In this document: positions 48,267 to 57,825 of the stretch, one piece after another | Layout: each line of letters begins with the position of its first letter | Numbering within the stretch: the first letter of the stretch is position 1 | NCBI RefSeq assembly: GCF_026262505.1 | Contig: NC_067207.1 | Span: 11,252,082-11,316,081 of the forward strand | DNA length: 64,000 bases | Origin: Trichomonas vaginalis G3 | Lineage: Eukaryota > Parabasalia > Trichomonadida > Trichomonadidae | Reading direction: 5' to 3' | The notes under the pieces: generated by a model | The model's database searches: none | Told to the model about the DNA's origin: nothing | What the model saw: the letters and a program-made list of their open reading frames with translations, nothing else | Position numbers and translations under genes: made by a program

Positions 48267-48821
48267 ACCTCTCGTCTTAAGTAATAAATTTTTCGAACAT
48301 GTGTTTTGTAATTTGCAAGAAATGGCTGTATGTACTTATTTACTTCGTTGGTAAGATTAATAAGTGTTTCAAGTACTGATGAAATTTCTTCTTCTGAAAA
48401 TTTTCTCAAATCTAAATATAATATCATTCCTTCGAAGAAAAATCTTGAGACCGAGTAGTATTTGAAAAGCTCTCTATTCGAAATAGTAAAATCAATTGAA
48501 TTTAACCATTCTTGGGCTTCATAGACATGACGTTGATAATACTTTGATACATGCAATGGATATGAGCACCTGTTGGCAACGCTACGATATAAAGATGCGT
48601 TTTCTTGCGTATAAGCATGTTTATGATAATCATTAAGAATCATTCAAAAAATTTTGGCACTTTTAGATCAAAAAAAAGTATCGGTTTCATAGAATAATAA
48701 AAGCGTGCACGTTACAAAATAAAATTCAATTATAATGAAAATTATTCACTTTATTTAATCTCTAAATTTGATAAGATGTAAACATCTCAAATTACAAAAT
48801 TTCGAAATTTTGATTCCGGTA

Positions 48822-48971
48822 TTAAGGGTGCCCAGGCGACGATAGGTAAACTACTCAAAATTAACCTTAATCATATTGCAATGTGTGGAATGGAAAGTTT
48901 AGAAGCATCCAATATATTAACCTTAAAAGTACTTTTCTGAGGGTGACTTATCGTCTCCCGCGCACCCTTAA
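48822..48971. mobile_element. 150-bp MITE with TTAA ends
   Basis: It begins TTAAGGGTGCCCAGGCGACG and ends with the inverse of TTAAGGGTGCGCGGGAGACG; about 24 terminal bases match with a few differences. TTAA on both sides fits a TTAA target duplication. It is too short to code. It shares its outer 10 bases, TTAAGGGTGC, with the larger element at 51,080-52,128. Confidence 0.8.
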
Positions 48972-49050
48972 TTGCATTGAAATCTATAGAATTTGCAGAA
49001 ATAGGAAAAGGCGACGTTTTTGAACAGGTAGTCCCACGTAAACAAATTTC

Positions 49051-49782
49051 CTAAATTGAATTCTCGATTTCCTTGACAGTAGGTTCTTCACAATTTCTAT
49101 TAAGAGTCTGAAGATCGGAAGATCTTTCAACAATTGTAGATGTCTTCGAGTTTATTTGTTTTATGAGTCTTTCAAAATCTTCCTTTTTACCAAAATAATA
49201 AGGAGTGTTGAAATCCATTTCGCCAAAAAGATAATCCTGATCGAATACATCTCTATAATAACCGGAATCAAAGAAATCTGGATATACTTTATCTTTATAA
49301 TTTTCCCAGATTTTCTTGATTCCTGATTGTACGCAACGAATGACATTGCTAAATGTTGCAGTAAGCAGGATTATACAGTTATTTAATGTATCTCTATAAA
49401 AGTAGGAGAAAGGACGACAATGTTTGATAGATACTGCTGGTAGTTCATAATCTCTGAGGAATTGATCAACTACTCTGTATACTTGATTGGATACATCAGA
49501 AAATGTATCAATACATTTTTGCTTTTCTTCATCTGAAAATTTTGCTAAATCCAAATAAAGGATCATGCCTTCATACAAATATTGAGCACGATGATAGTAA
49601 TCAAAAATCTTTCTATTCGATATACTGAAATTTATTTTCTCTAAATAATCTTGCGAATAATACATTTGTTGAGGAAATTCTGCAGAATTATAAAGTTGAT
49701 ATAAGCATTTGCTTGCTATGTTGCGATAAAGTTCATAGTTGTCTTTTCCTTTAGCAGCCAAATGGAATTTATCAATTAGCAT
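49051..49782 (-). CDS. Intact paralogue of the split gene, unknown function, 243 aa
   Basis: A complete frame from ATG to TAA. The predicted protein is almost entirely helical, with blocks ELYRNIASKCLYQLYN, INFSISNRKIFDYYHRAQYL, YEGMILYLDLAKFSDEEKQ and IRCVQSGIKKIWENYKDKVYP. The tail (about residues 205-243) is polar and probably disordered. I see no signal peptide, membrane segment or catalytic motif and do not recognise a family. The split gene at 45,528-48,643 lies downstream in the same direction and aligns along its whole length, so the two arose by tandem duplication and then diverged. Confidence 0.7.
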   Translation of the reverse strand: MLIDKFHLAAKGKDNYELYRNIASKCLYQLYNSAEFPQQMYYSQDYLEKINFSISNRKIFDYYHRAQYLYEGMILYLDLAKFSDEEKQKCIDTFSDVSNQVYRVVDQFLRDYELPAVSIKHCRPFSYFYRDTLNNCIILLTATFSNVIRCVQSGIKKIWENYKDKVYPDFFDSGYYRDVFDQDYLFGEMDFNTPYYFGKKEDFERLIKQINSKTSTIVERSSDLQTLNRNCEEPTVKEIENSI

Positions 49783-51079
49783 TAAAAAAATAATTTTAAA
49801 ATTTTACAAATTGAATTAGTGAAACGGTTTTTAAAATTAGTTAATAATATGAATTTCATGAGTTGTATTGTAAGCAGAGCAATATTTGTAAAGTTCATAA
49901 TTTGACATACAAATTCCAATAGTCTAGTATTTTTGAACGATATATGGAAATGAGTGTCGTGTGTTAGATTTGGGTATTATCTTTAACCGCAAAATCCCCA
50001 AAAAATTGATAATGATATTTAGGAGCTCTAAAGATAAGGCCCAATTATGTATTTTATTTGATATTTGGATTTTTAAGAAGATTGTAGAGATGTCAGTCTC
50101 AATTTAAAAAAATTTACAAAAAATAATCGTAAAATAATCGTGTTTGTTCAAATTCATTTCATTTCGGGAAATTGAAGTTAAAAACCAAAGAGATAGTCTA
50201 TGCTTATGTTAAATGAAATCATTAAAAAGTGTTTTGATGACTTTTTCTAACCGCAAATTGTCACTTTTTCATTTTTTTAAAATTATTAAATATCCTATAT
50301 ACATATAAGATATTAATTAATATTGAAATTCTCAAATTGAAAAGAAAATGATCGTAAGAGGTAGGGCAACGATAGAAAATTTTTGGAAAAAAAGTTCGGA
50401 GATCTTAAACGTATCATATTCCCTGCATGGTTTGGTATCTTCCGCCATGCGTTGTGCCAAACATATTGACACTTTCCAATAATTAATTTATGGTATGAGT
50501 CACAGAGTTAGATTATAAAAAGAAAGTAAATAATTGCAATTAGAAATCATATATGTCGGAAATCAAATGTTGATGAGCAGAAACCTTTTACTCATCATAA
50601 AAGAGATAAATCACTAAAGATTTGTATACATTAAAATTTGATATTTGGTGCTCGAAAACTGTCTGATGGGACTCCTCCAAAATGAACCAATCTATCGCTG
50701 AGGACCAAATTAGATGATGTGGATGGTGTATTCTCTAATTCTAACTTAGGAAGAATGGGAACAAAACGAATGACGACAACAACATGTCAAACATAGATTA
50801 AATATCTATGAATCAATAAAGTATACGTGCATTGAAGGTGATAACGATCACTTGAGGCTTATAACTCTTTGACTAAATTATGCAATAATTAAATATAATC
50901 ATTTTTATATTTTTATACTGATAGTAATTAATATACTATCCTGCTTAATAAATGGTATGATCAAATTTGTTTGAAAATTTAATTATGTATATGAAACTAT
51001 GTCTTCTATATAAAAATCAAAATTTTCGGACGAACCTAGATTGAACCTTTATGAAAATCTATCATTTTTGTTAATTGAG
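49783..51079. other. Long non-coding region
   Basis: AT-rich with no credible gene. It contains a 20-base match, in reverse orientation, to the start of the membrane-protein gene region (50,356-50,375 against 54,784-54,803) and a reverse copy of the 10-mer AAAGTGACAA at 50,258-50,267. Confidence 0.5.
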
Positions 51080-51088
51080 TTAAGGGTG

Positions 51089-51125
51089 CACCCGTATGTA
51101 CGTTTATTTGAGAGGAGGAGGATTA
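51089..51125 (+). repeat. 37-bp direct repeat, copy 1
   Basis: Identical to 51,471-51,507. It starts CACCCGTATGTACG and ends GAGGAGGAGGATTA. It lies immediately inside the left end of the 1049-bp element. Confidence 0.95.
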
Positions 51126-51470
51126 CCCTCTCAATTTTGAGGGATTCGTTAGTTTATTTTCTCGATGAATATGCAATAAAATTTGATTTTTACCTTATCA
51201 ATATACTTCATATAATATACACATGTTCATGTAAAAACTTTTTTCCAAAATCCTCAGGAATTAAGGAATTTTTGAATTTTAAGAATTTTTTTCGAATTTT
51301 TTCGAAAAAAAAAATATTTTCAGAACAGCCTTAACGGCTAAGATTTAGGAACAATGTTAAGTATCAAAAAGAAAGGAGGTCTGATATAGACAACATATAT
51401 CGTTGAAGGTTGAAAAAATCTCTAATATTTGAGCCCAAAATTTCAAATTTTAATTTTTTGAAAAAGAGGC

Positions 51471-51507
51471 CACCCGTATGTACGTTTATTTGAGAGGAGG
51501 AGGATTA
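51471..51507 (+). repeat. 37-bp direct repeat, copy 2
   Basis: The exact second copy of 51,089-51,125, inside the same element. The 382-bp spacing may mark an older nested element or an internal duplication. Confidence 0.95.
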
Positions 51508-51891
51508 TATTTTTGAAAGGGTGAAACATTATGAATATGTTAATTATATATATAATATGTATTATTATAAAAAGAAAAAATAAAGCACGTTAAAATTTTT
51601 CTTTCTTGATTTTTTACAAAATCTACTTAGAATTATGCAAAATATGACTAAATAATTATAAATTTCAAGTTAAATTTTAATTTTGATAAATAATTTAAAT
51701 TTCAAAATATCAAGTTCAGTTCGACTATGTATGTAGTAATTCCTCAATAAAGTGCCAAAACCCTATTAAAATATATGAACATTTTCAACATTTTAATGTT
51801 TTTATTTAAAAATTTGTTGGAATATGAGCTTCAAACAATTATTATGTAAATAAAAATAATTAAATATATGTATTTATTCGTATTACAACCG

Positions 51892-52128
51892 TAGTAAGTC
51901 GATTCTTCCTTTCTTCTACTGAGATTTGAATTTGATTTCGAATTGTAAAGAGATTCAAAGGGAAAATACTAGCGGATAAAAACTACCTCCATGAAAGGGT
52001 CACAATGGAGTTAAGTTGTATTTTTTGATATTTTTTGCTTTTCGAGCCTAAATAGGTAGCCAAGATAATGCCTAAAAATAAGGTTCTAAATTCTGAAGTT
52101 TACATGATCCTCTCGTGTGCACCCTTAA
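51892..52128 (+). repeat. 237-bp dispersed repeat, second copy
   Basis: The same length as 11,017-11,253, with two substitutions and no gaps. Here it is continuous with the rest of the 1049-bp element on its left. Confidence 0.9.
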
Positions 52129-54654
52129 TATGAATCTTTTACATATGTATATATAGCATTGATAGCTTATATAATCATGGTTTATTCCATATTAACATAT
52201 TTTTTCAGTTAAATTTGTTAATAATATCATGTAACAAATTAATTCAAGATTAGAATGTCTACAAAATGCTAACAAATAAGAACAAAATACGATTTCTCGA
52301 CTTAAATTTTAATATGGAGTAGTTTTTCGTTTAAATCTAATTAAAAATGAATAAAAACTTATCTTGTACTATTTTCATTCAAAGATTTTAATAATGTAAA
52401 TCATGCATTTTCATAATTCAGTACAGTTCTTTTTAGAATTAAAGTTGATGAGGATGATATTTGTGATTTAAAATAATTTGTTAATGTTCACCTTTTATTC
52501 ATCACCTTGTGGTATGCCCTAAAGCAATAGCATTATCAATTCTGCTGAATTGATCAACTCAAAATTCCAAAAAAAATTCAAAATTTCAAAAATGAAATTA
52601 AACAAGTTGAATTTTCACATGAAAAAATCAATTTCGAAACAAATTTGGAAAATCAAAGTATTTGATAATTAGTCAAATAATCAATTTACATCGTTTTTAC
52701 TCATAAAAAACAACTAATTTTTGATTTTGATATCATATTTGATAAATACTCATTCCAGAGTTGACATAATGTATTAATTATTGTTAGAGATATTGCTTTC
52801 GCAGCAAAATTCTTATTTCATGAAAGAAAAAAAAAATGATTTTATTCCAACAAAAACAAGTAAACAGATGAATGGAAACGTACTATATTTTCATAAATGT
52901 AGTAATCAGCGTGTCGGCTTTTGTTTATCATGTTCGAGTCAAAATGTATTAACTTGTAATAAGAAATATTCGAAGATTATATGAAGTATTGAGCATTTTT
53001 TGTAGAAATATTTGTAATTCATTACTAACATATATAATAAAGTTGTTTTTTTTTCCTTATTGCAATAATTTTGTCTGATTTTAATAACTTTTCATGTATA
53101 CGAGTTGTGTGAATATGCATCATAATATGCGTAAATATACTTATTTGCGACGAATAATGTGGTTGCATAATGGAGGTGCTAAATTTTGATTTTTAATATG
53201 GGGCTTTGGTATGTATAATCATGTTCTTATCTCAACGTAGGAGTATTGGTGCAATATGATTAAAATTTACGAGGTTGATCTTAAATTGAATAATTCTGGA
53301 GTATAAATCACAATGCAGCTAATTCTATGTTAAAGATAGATACAGATTGTAGTAATCAATTAGGGAGTACAAATTCATTCTTTCATTTCTGTCGTATTGA
53401 GCAGAAAGGAAGAGATCATAACCCTAGGAAAAAAAGCCCAAATTTGTCACTTTTCATAGTACGTTAAACTCAATTCGCTCGGCGAATGCCGAGCACACGT
53501 ACTCATCATTCAACATAATATTCTCATTCTTTGGTTATTATAGTGCCAGACAACACAAGATTTCAAAGAATTACTTGAGTTTTCAATTAATCTTAATCCG
53601 ATTTTAGATTTATCGAGAACTCCATCATCACAATCACATACTTCAGTGCGGTAACTACAATTATCCATATACAGAAGGAAGTTCTTTTCGAACAACTCAT
53701 TTGGAGTCTGTTTTGGAAAGAACTTCTTTCTGTCCGACTTAATTTCATAGTTCCTGATCAACCAAAAGACAGAAACCACACACTATCTACTTAGGAAAGG
53801 AGTTCTTTCTAAATCTTCCTTAAATTGAGATTTTACGAGAGATAACCCTTCTATTGCACTTAAAAATGAACATTTTGATATCTTTAGTATCACACAAGGT
53901 CATATATAGTATTTCATCTACATGAATACATTCATCTTTCGAAGTCTCTCATTAAATGGGAGGCTTCGAAAGATGAATCGTTTTTTCATACAACTTTAAA
54001 TCTCGAACACATTTAGAGAGTGAGTATATCATTTTATTCTTGTTTTGAGTTTATTCTGATTCAAAATTGCAGTGAAAACAGAAGTTCACACATCATATCT
54101 GAATGTGAGCTCATCTATACTTATACGATCTCAATACCTCCACTCTAAGCATAAGAGGTGAAGTTATATAAAAATTATCAGATGCGTTGAAGTCTCAAAA
54201 GTATTGCCTGAATGCTTGTTTCATATTTGTCCAAGTAGTTTCAATGAATAAATGTATTGTTTTTTATAATTTCGATTTATTTTTTAGAAAATATTCAATA
54301 TAAACCTTTATTGTGTTATTTACATCTCATAAATTCTCTGTCTAAATCATATAAAAGCGCGTTTTACCCCTATGAATCAAGAAATTCATTCAATATTCAT
54401 GGTATATTTATTAAATTTATACGATTTACTAATAATCAATATTATATCCTCATAAATAGCAATATATTTTGGTAATCTATGATAATCATATACAATATTT
54501 GAAATCAAATTTTCATTAGTTTAGGTTCCTTGTTAATAGTAAACCATTATATTTATTACTAATAATAAAATCTATGTGTCGTATTGAAATTCAATAAAAT
54601 TACTTATTCGGTCCAAAAAAACAAATTAGATAAAATTTTTCTTTTTTTATGTAA
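52129..54654. other. Long non-coding region with one strong hairpin
   Basis: No gene is supported. Frames at 52,781-52,984 and 53,510-53,779 lack an ATG at a plausible start and have no recognised family. A short perfect hairpin, CTCGGC-GAAT-GCCGAG, lies near 53,478-53,493. The longer hairpin at 53,929-53,980 is listed separately. Confidence 0.5.
53929..53980. repeat. Fold-back hairpin with 24-base arms
   Basis: ATTCATCTTTCGAAG is followed by its complement CTTCGAAAGATGAAT, with the arms extended through CTCTCATT/AAATGGGAG apart from two wobble positions. It may be a small fold-back element. Confidence 0.8.
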
Positions 54655-54822
54655 TTTTTGTTTTTCATTTTTCTCAAGATCCTAAGTTATGTTCTAACTT
54701 TTGACATCATATCCTATCATGCTAGGCTATATATTATAGCATATCCAAAAGGCAAGGAAATCTATCAGAGAAGCCTTTTTGACCTATCGTTGCCCTACCT
54801 CTTGATCGTAATATCGATTTCA

Positions 54823-55677
54823 ATGTTTTTCTTGATTTCAATCAGACATAGTTTAAATGACTTTACAGTCAAACTCGGCCATAACATACAAAGTGTTAGA
54901 TATTGTGCTGAAGAAGATATGAATTATACGCTTTTATCTCCATGGCATCATGATTTTGTGATTGCTTTAACAGAATACACAAATGAAACAAAGCTTTCAT
55001 ATGCTCAACCAATTGGCACAGAGCATCACCCATATGATTTCACATTACCAGCTTATAGATTCCCAACAGGAAACGCTGAAATCAATATCGAATTAAAGAA
55101 AGACCATTGCGTTGGATTTTCATATGCAAGTATACTTCGCTCATCATGCATGTCTAATCTCATAGTCTATGTCAATGAAACATTTAATCATCATTGGGAT
55201 ACATCCATAAGAAATGCAGATGAATGCATTTTCTTTGCCCCACCAGCAAAGCATAAGCTTTTCAAGTTAGACTGCAACATGGCCAACGATAAAGTTTTAA
55301 TTTATCGTGATAATATGGTTCATAACCAGTTTGATGATAGTTTTGAAGGCAAGGCCATAGCTGATTACAAGATTGCATACAGCAGCCCTATAATTTTCAG
55401 ACTTCAAACAATGCACGATTCAGAACCAGGATATGCAAACATTACAGGCTATTCTAAAGAGCCAATGAAGAACCAATTGAACTACTACGGTCCAGTTGTT
55501 ACTGTTAAGCCAGAAGATATCAAAGTTCTTAGAATTATGGGTGTTCACTACTACGCTCTTCCAATTCTTGGCTGCGCACCATCCGCATTGCTCTTGACTG
55601 TTTGGATCTACGCATTCCTCTCAATCATGCGTAAGAAGCCACAAGATAAAACAGAAAATCAGACTCCAATACCGTAA
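54823..55677 (+). CDS. Single-pass membrane protein of unknown function, at least 284 aa
   Basis: From the first ATG of the frame at 54,823 the protein starts MFFLISIRHSLNDF. It has a 250-residue beta-rich, Cys-containing region with sequons (NYTL, NETK, NETF, NITG) and then a membrane helix at about residues 243-268 (YALPILGCAPSALLLTVWIY) and a short basic tail with KKPQDK. This suggests a type I or ER/Golgi membrane glycoprotein. The frame stays open upstream to 54,655 and encodes a hydrophobic LPYLLIVISISMFFLISI, which would complete an N-terminal signal or anchor, but no ATG is present there. Either the start is non-standard or the true 5' end has been replaced. TCAATG at the ATG could act as initiator. 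Confidence 0.65.
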   Translation: MFFLISIRHSLNDFTVKLGHNIQSVRYCAEEDMNYTLLSPWHHDFVIALTEYTNETKLSYAQPIGTEHHPYDFTLPAYRFPTGNAEINIELKKDHCVGFSYASILRSSCMSNLIVYVNETFNHHWDTSIRNADECIFFAPPAKHKLFKLDCNMANDKVLIYRDNMVHNQFDDSFEGKAIADYKIAYSSPIIFRLQTMHDSEPGYANITGYSKEPMKNQLNYYGPVVTVKPEDIKVLRIMGVHYYALPILGCAPSALLLTVWIYAFLSIMRKKPQDKTENQTPIP

Positions 55678-56009
55678 TTAGTTTTTTTGATATTAGATCT
55701 TTATTTTATAGCTGTAAAACCTCATAAATAGTTCTTTATTAGATTATATTTATTAATTTTAAATAAATTTCTTCAATATATGTTTTAAACATGGTACATC
55801 TCTTAGGGAGCTCTGATCGTGTTATTATTGTGTTCATCATTAGCTTTAGACCCCTTAAAAATAATATTGAAATCAAATTTCTTCTATTATAAGTAGCCTT
55901 TTAGTATATTAATGTGGCAACACCGCTACATTTTACTTGTTGGATCGTTGTCCTTATTAGCAAAGTGTGTATTGAAACTGACAAATGAAAATAAAAATGA
56001 CAAATTTTT

Positions 56010-56459
56010 ATGGATCAAAAAAAGCAAATTTACGTTGCAGTTCCAGCATTCAAAGTATCTGGAGATGCAATGGATGATGCCGTTTTAGATGCATTTGCAG
56101 AATCTATGGAAATTGATGTTCAAAAAGTAAAAGTTTTGGAAAATAATCAAAATTTCTTTGTCTTTTCTGATGAAATTAATATGGACCTTGCAACTGCTAG
56201 CAAACAAATAGAAAACTCTCGAAATTTATTGGTAAACTACGATAAATCTGTTCATTACATTACAAAGTTAATTAGACGTTATGATACAACAAGAACCAAA
56301 TGTATAGATGTCAATCAGGAAGTAACAGCACTAAAGACTAAAAATGAAGAACTCAAACAAAAATTATTGGAATTACAAAAAGAAAATGCAAAAAGAGCAG
56401 AAGCTGTTAAAAAGGTCGAAGATAACATACGAATTTTAGCACAAAAATCACAAAAATAG
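56010..56459 (+). CDS. Small coiled-coil protein, unknown function, 149 aa
   Basis: The N-terminal 75 residues look globular (IYVAVPAFKVSGDAMDDAVL; FFVFSDEINMDLATASKQI). Residues 80-145 are a charged coiled coil (ALKTKNEELKQKLLELQKEN). The size and layout are prefoldin-like but no prefoldin signature is visible, so I leave it unnamed. The 14-mer TGACAAATTTTTAT runs into its ATG and is repeated 3 nt before the PEN-2-like gene start downstream, suggesting a shared start-site element. Confidence 0.65.
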   Translation: MDQKKQIYVAVPAFKVSGDAMDDAVLDAFAESMEIDVQKVKVLENNQNFFVFSDEINMDLATASKQIENSRNLLVNYDKSVHYITKLIRRYDTTRTKCIDVNQEVTALKTKNEELKQKLLELQKENAKRAEAVKKVEDNIRILAQKSQK

Positions 56460-56864
56460 AATAATATTTGTTTAATAAAATTTTGTTTATAATTTACGAT
56501 TCAAAACCACTGCTTTATTGAATGTTTATATATATATTGAACCAATGTAATTTGATCTCCATATGAAATTCTTGGTTGATAATTATCGAATGTAAATTGA
56601 ATCAAATCAATAATGTTTTTCTGATTACTGAGTAAGGCTATGTTCAAAAATGTAACCGTTTCATTATTTGACTAAAATCATGTGTTGTCGATTGAAAAAA
56701 ATTACTTTGAATTCAATTTGAGCATCTAAAAATCATTTTTGAATATAGATTGCATAGCAAATGTAGCGATTTATATTGCTTTGATTTCATTTATTCTGAT
56801 TAATTTCAAAATCCTTTCCTTCTTTTTTTAGTGAGAGGGACTAAGGACAATATTTTTTTGAACG
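56460..56864. other. Spacer, no gene seen
   Basis: AT-rich DNA between two tandem genes. No frame, RNA gene or repeat is supported. Confidence 0.5.
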
Positions 56865-57389
56865 ATGTCAACAAAGGAAGAGATTTACGAAGAAGAAGAG
56901 GAAGGCTATGGTGATGAAAATGATCCTCCACAGGATCGTTTCAATACCAGATGCCGTTTCCAAGACGAAGAAGCAGCTATTGAAATCTGGAATCAATTTC
57001 AAGCAGAAATTGATCCTTGCAAACCAGATGAATTTGGATCTACACCACTTCACGCAATTGCTGCTAATGGTATGGTTGAATTACTTACTGAAGTTCTTAA
57101 AAAACCAGGTATCAATGTCAACGTTAAAACACTCAGCGATAACACCCCACTTCATTTTGCTGCAATCAACGGAAATAACAAAATTATAAAGATTTTACTT
57201 GCAGCAGGAGCTGATACTAAAATCAAAAACAAACAAGGTCAGACTGCTTACTTTGAAGCTGCTTCTAGATTTGCTGATGGAAGTGGTAAGCAAGAAGTAG
57301 AAACTGTTGATATGTTACTCGGACCTGATAGCGAAATTCCAAAAGATATTGAGGCTGAAGTCGAGAAAGGTGATTTAGATGGCCTTTAA
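56865..57389 (+). CDS. YAR1-like ankyrin protein, 174 aa
   Basis: The N-terminus is acidic (EEIYEEEEEGYGDEND). Two ankyrin repeats follow: FGSTPLHAIAANGMVELLTE (about 63-95) and DNTPLHFAAINGNNKIIKIL (about 98-130). A third partial repeat, KNKQGQTAYFEAASR, continues into GKQEVETVDML. Yeast Yar1 shows the same order and the same motifs, S-T-x-LH-x-AAANG, N-T-x-LH-x-A-x-NG and KxG-x-x-A-x-FEA followed by EVET. Yar1 escorts ribosomal protein uS3 to the nucleus and protects it from aggregation. The match is by eye, so the exact function is inferred. The repeats are diverged, unlike those of the 20,423 ankyrin gene. Confidence 0.6.
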   Translation: MSTKEEIYEEEEEGYGDENDPPQDRFNTRCRFQDEEAAIEIWNQFQAEIDPCKPDEFGSTPLHAIAANGMVELLTEVLKKPGINVNVKTLSDNTPLHFAAINGNNKIIKILLAAGADTKIKNKQGQTAYFEAASRFADGSGKQEVETVDMLLGPDSEIPKDIEAEVEKGDLDGL

Positions 57390-57825
57390 GCAATTGATGT
57401 TTTCATGATCCTCATTTTGAATTGTATTTAGACTCTTAGAAATATTTTTTATTTTATTTTTTTATTATCATAAAGCTTTTTTTAGAATTACATATGAACT
57501 CATCATAGGTGAAATCAAATATCCCTAACTTACGCATATATCCAAATTTTTTTTTCAATTCATAATTTGAATTCAGAGTTATAACAGTTCACAGTTGGTA
57601 TCATTAAGCTATGTATCAACATTTAAATGATTTTTATGTCTAAGGACTTGTATTTAAAAAGATGGAAATCATATTTCAAGATCCAATTCAAATAAATGAA
57701 AATTATATCAATGAAAAGGAACCATGTGGTGTAGAGATGGAGTATGAAGTCTATTGAGGTTTTTTAAGGTTCTTTCAATCTCAAAAAATTATTTGACATT
57801 AAATAAAAGTGACAAATTTTTATAC
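57390..57825. other. Spacer with a shared start-site motif at its end
   Basis: No gene is seen. At 57,803-57,823 there is a 21-base string differing at one base from 55,991-56,011; both stand at a gene start. Confidence 0.55.

Larger units (their letters stand above)
45932..48273. mobile_element. Non-autonomous Mutator-like (MULE) element, 2.34 kb
   Basis: It is flanked by the perfect 9-bp direct repeat GTCTTAAGT at 45,923-45,931 and 48,274-48,282. The inverted termini share about 80 bp: GATTTTGTAATTTAATCG occurs twice in each end, and TTATCGTCTTTTTCTAAACG, then TGCATTTTT, follows inward. The outermost 8-9 bases are only partly matched (GGGTCATTA against GAGAGGTTA). A 9-bp duplication plus long inverted repeats is the classical Mutator pattern. 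No transposase or other credible frame lies inside, so it would need enzyme in trans. It contains a 111-bp tandem array at 47,461-47,783. Confidence 0.8.
45528..48643 (-). pseudogene. Host gene of unknown function split by a 2.34-kb transposon
   Basis: The N-terminal half (48,643 down to 48,274) and the C-terminal half (45,922 down to 45,528) both align with the intact neighbour at 49,051-49,782. Matching landmarks are FTISNRELFKYY ... FEGMILYLDLRKFSEEE, and CIQKCIKLIWDKYHDKVYPEF ... PYFYGQKEDYESI. The insertion brought a 9-bp duplication, GTCTTAAGT, on both sides. Leaving out the insert and one duplicate gives one continuous 254-codon frame with no other lesion, so the event is recent or the gene was otherwise under constraint until then. 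The protein family is unknown to me: all helical, with no membrane segment and many aromatic residues. Confidence 0.85.
51080..52128. mobile_element. 1049-bp non-coding element with TTAA-GGGTGCAC ends
   Basis: It begins TTAAGGGTGCAC and ends GTGCACCCTTAA, a perfect 12-bp inverted match that includes the TTAA target. Its last 237 bp occur again at 11,017-11,253 with two differences, showing that it is a dispersed family. It has no coding capacity. It shares its outermost 10 bases with the 150-bp MITE at 48,822. It is probably a non-autonomous DNA transposon with TTAA preference, a habit shared by piggyBac-type elements; the superfamily is not established. Confidence 0.6.

Noticed and set aside
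51041-51334. 97-codon plus-strand frame
   Set aside because: It crosses the left end of the 1049-bp element and consists of low-complexity F/K/I-rich sequence; no family.
52781-52984. 67-codon plus-strand frame with several Cys
   Set aside because: Starts only at TTG, lacks a family and lies in AT-rich DNA.
53510-53779. 89-codon minus-strand frame that reads rather protein-like
   Set aside because: It has no ATG near its start and no recognised family; it could be a gene fragment, but the evidence is too thin to list.
54640-54823. Intron explaining the missing start of the membrane-protein gene
   Set aside because: No GTATGT-type donor or ACTAACACACAG-type branch/acceptor signal is visible there.
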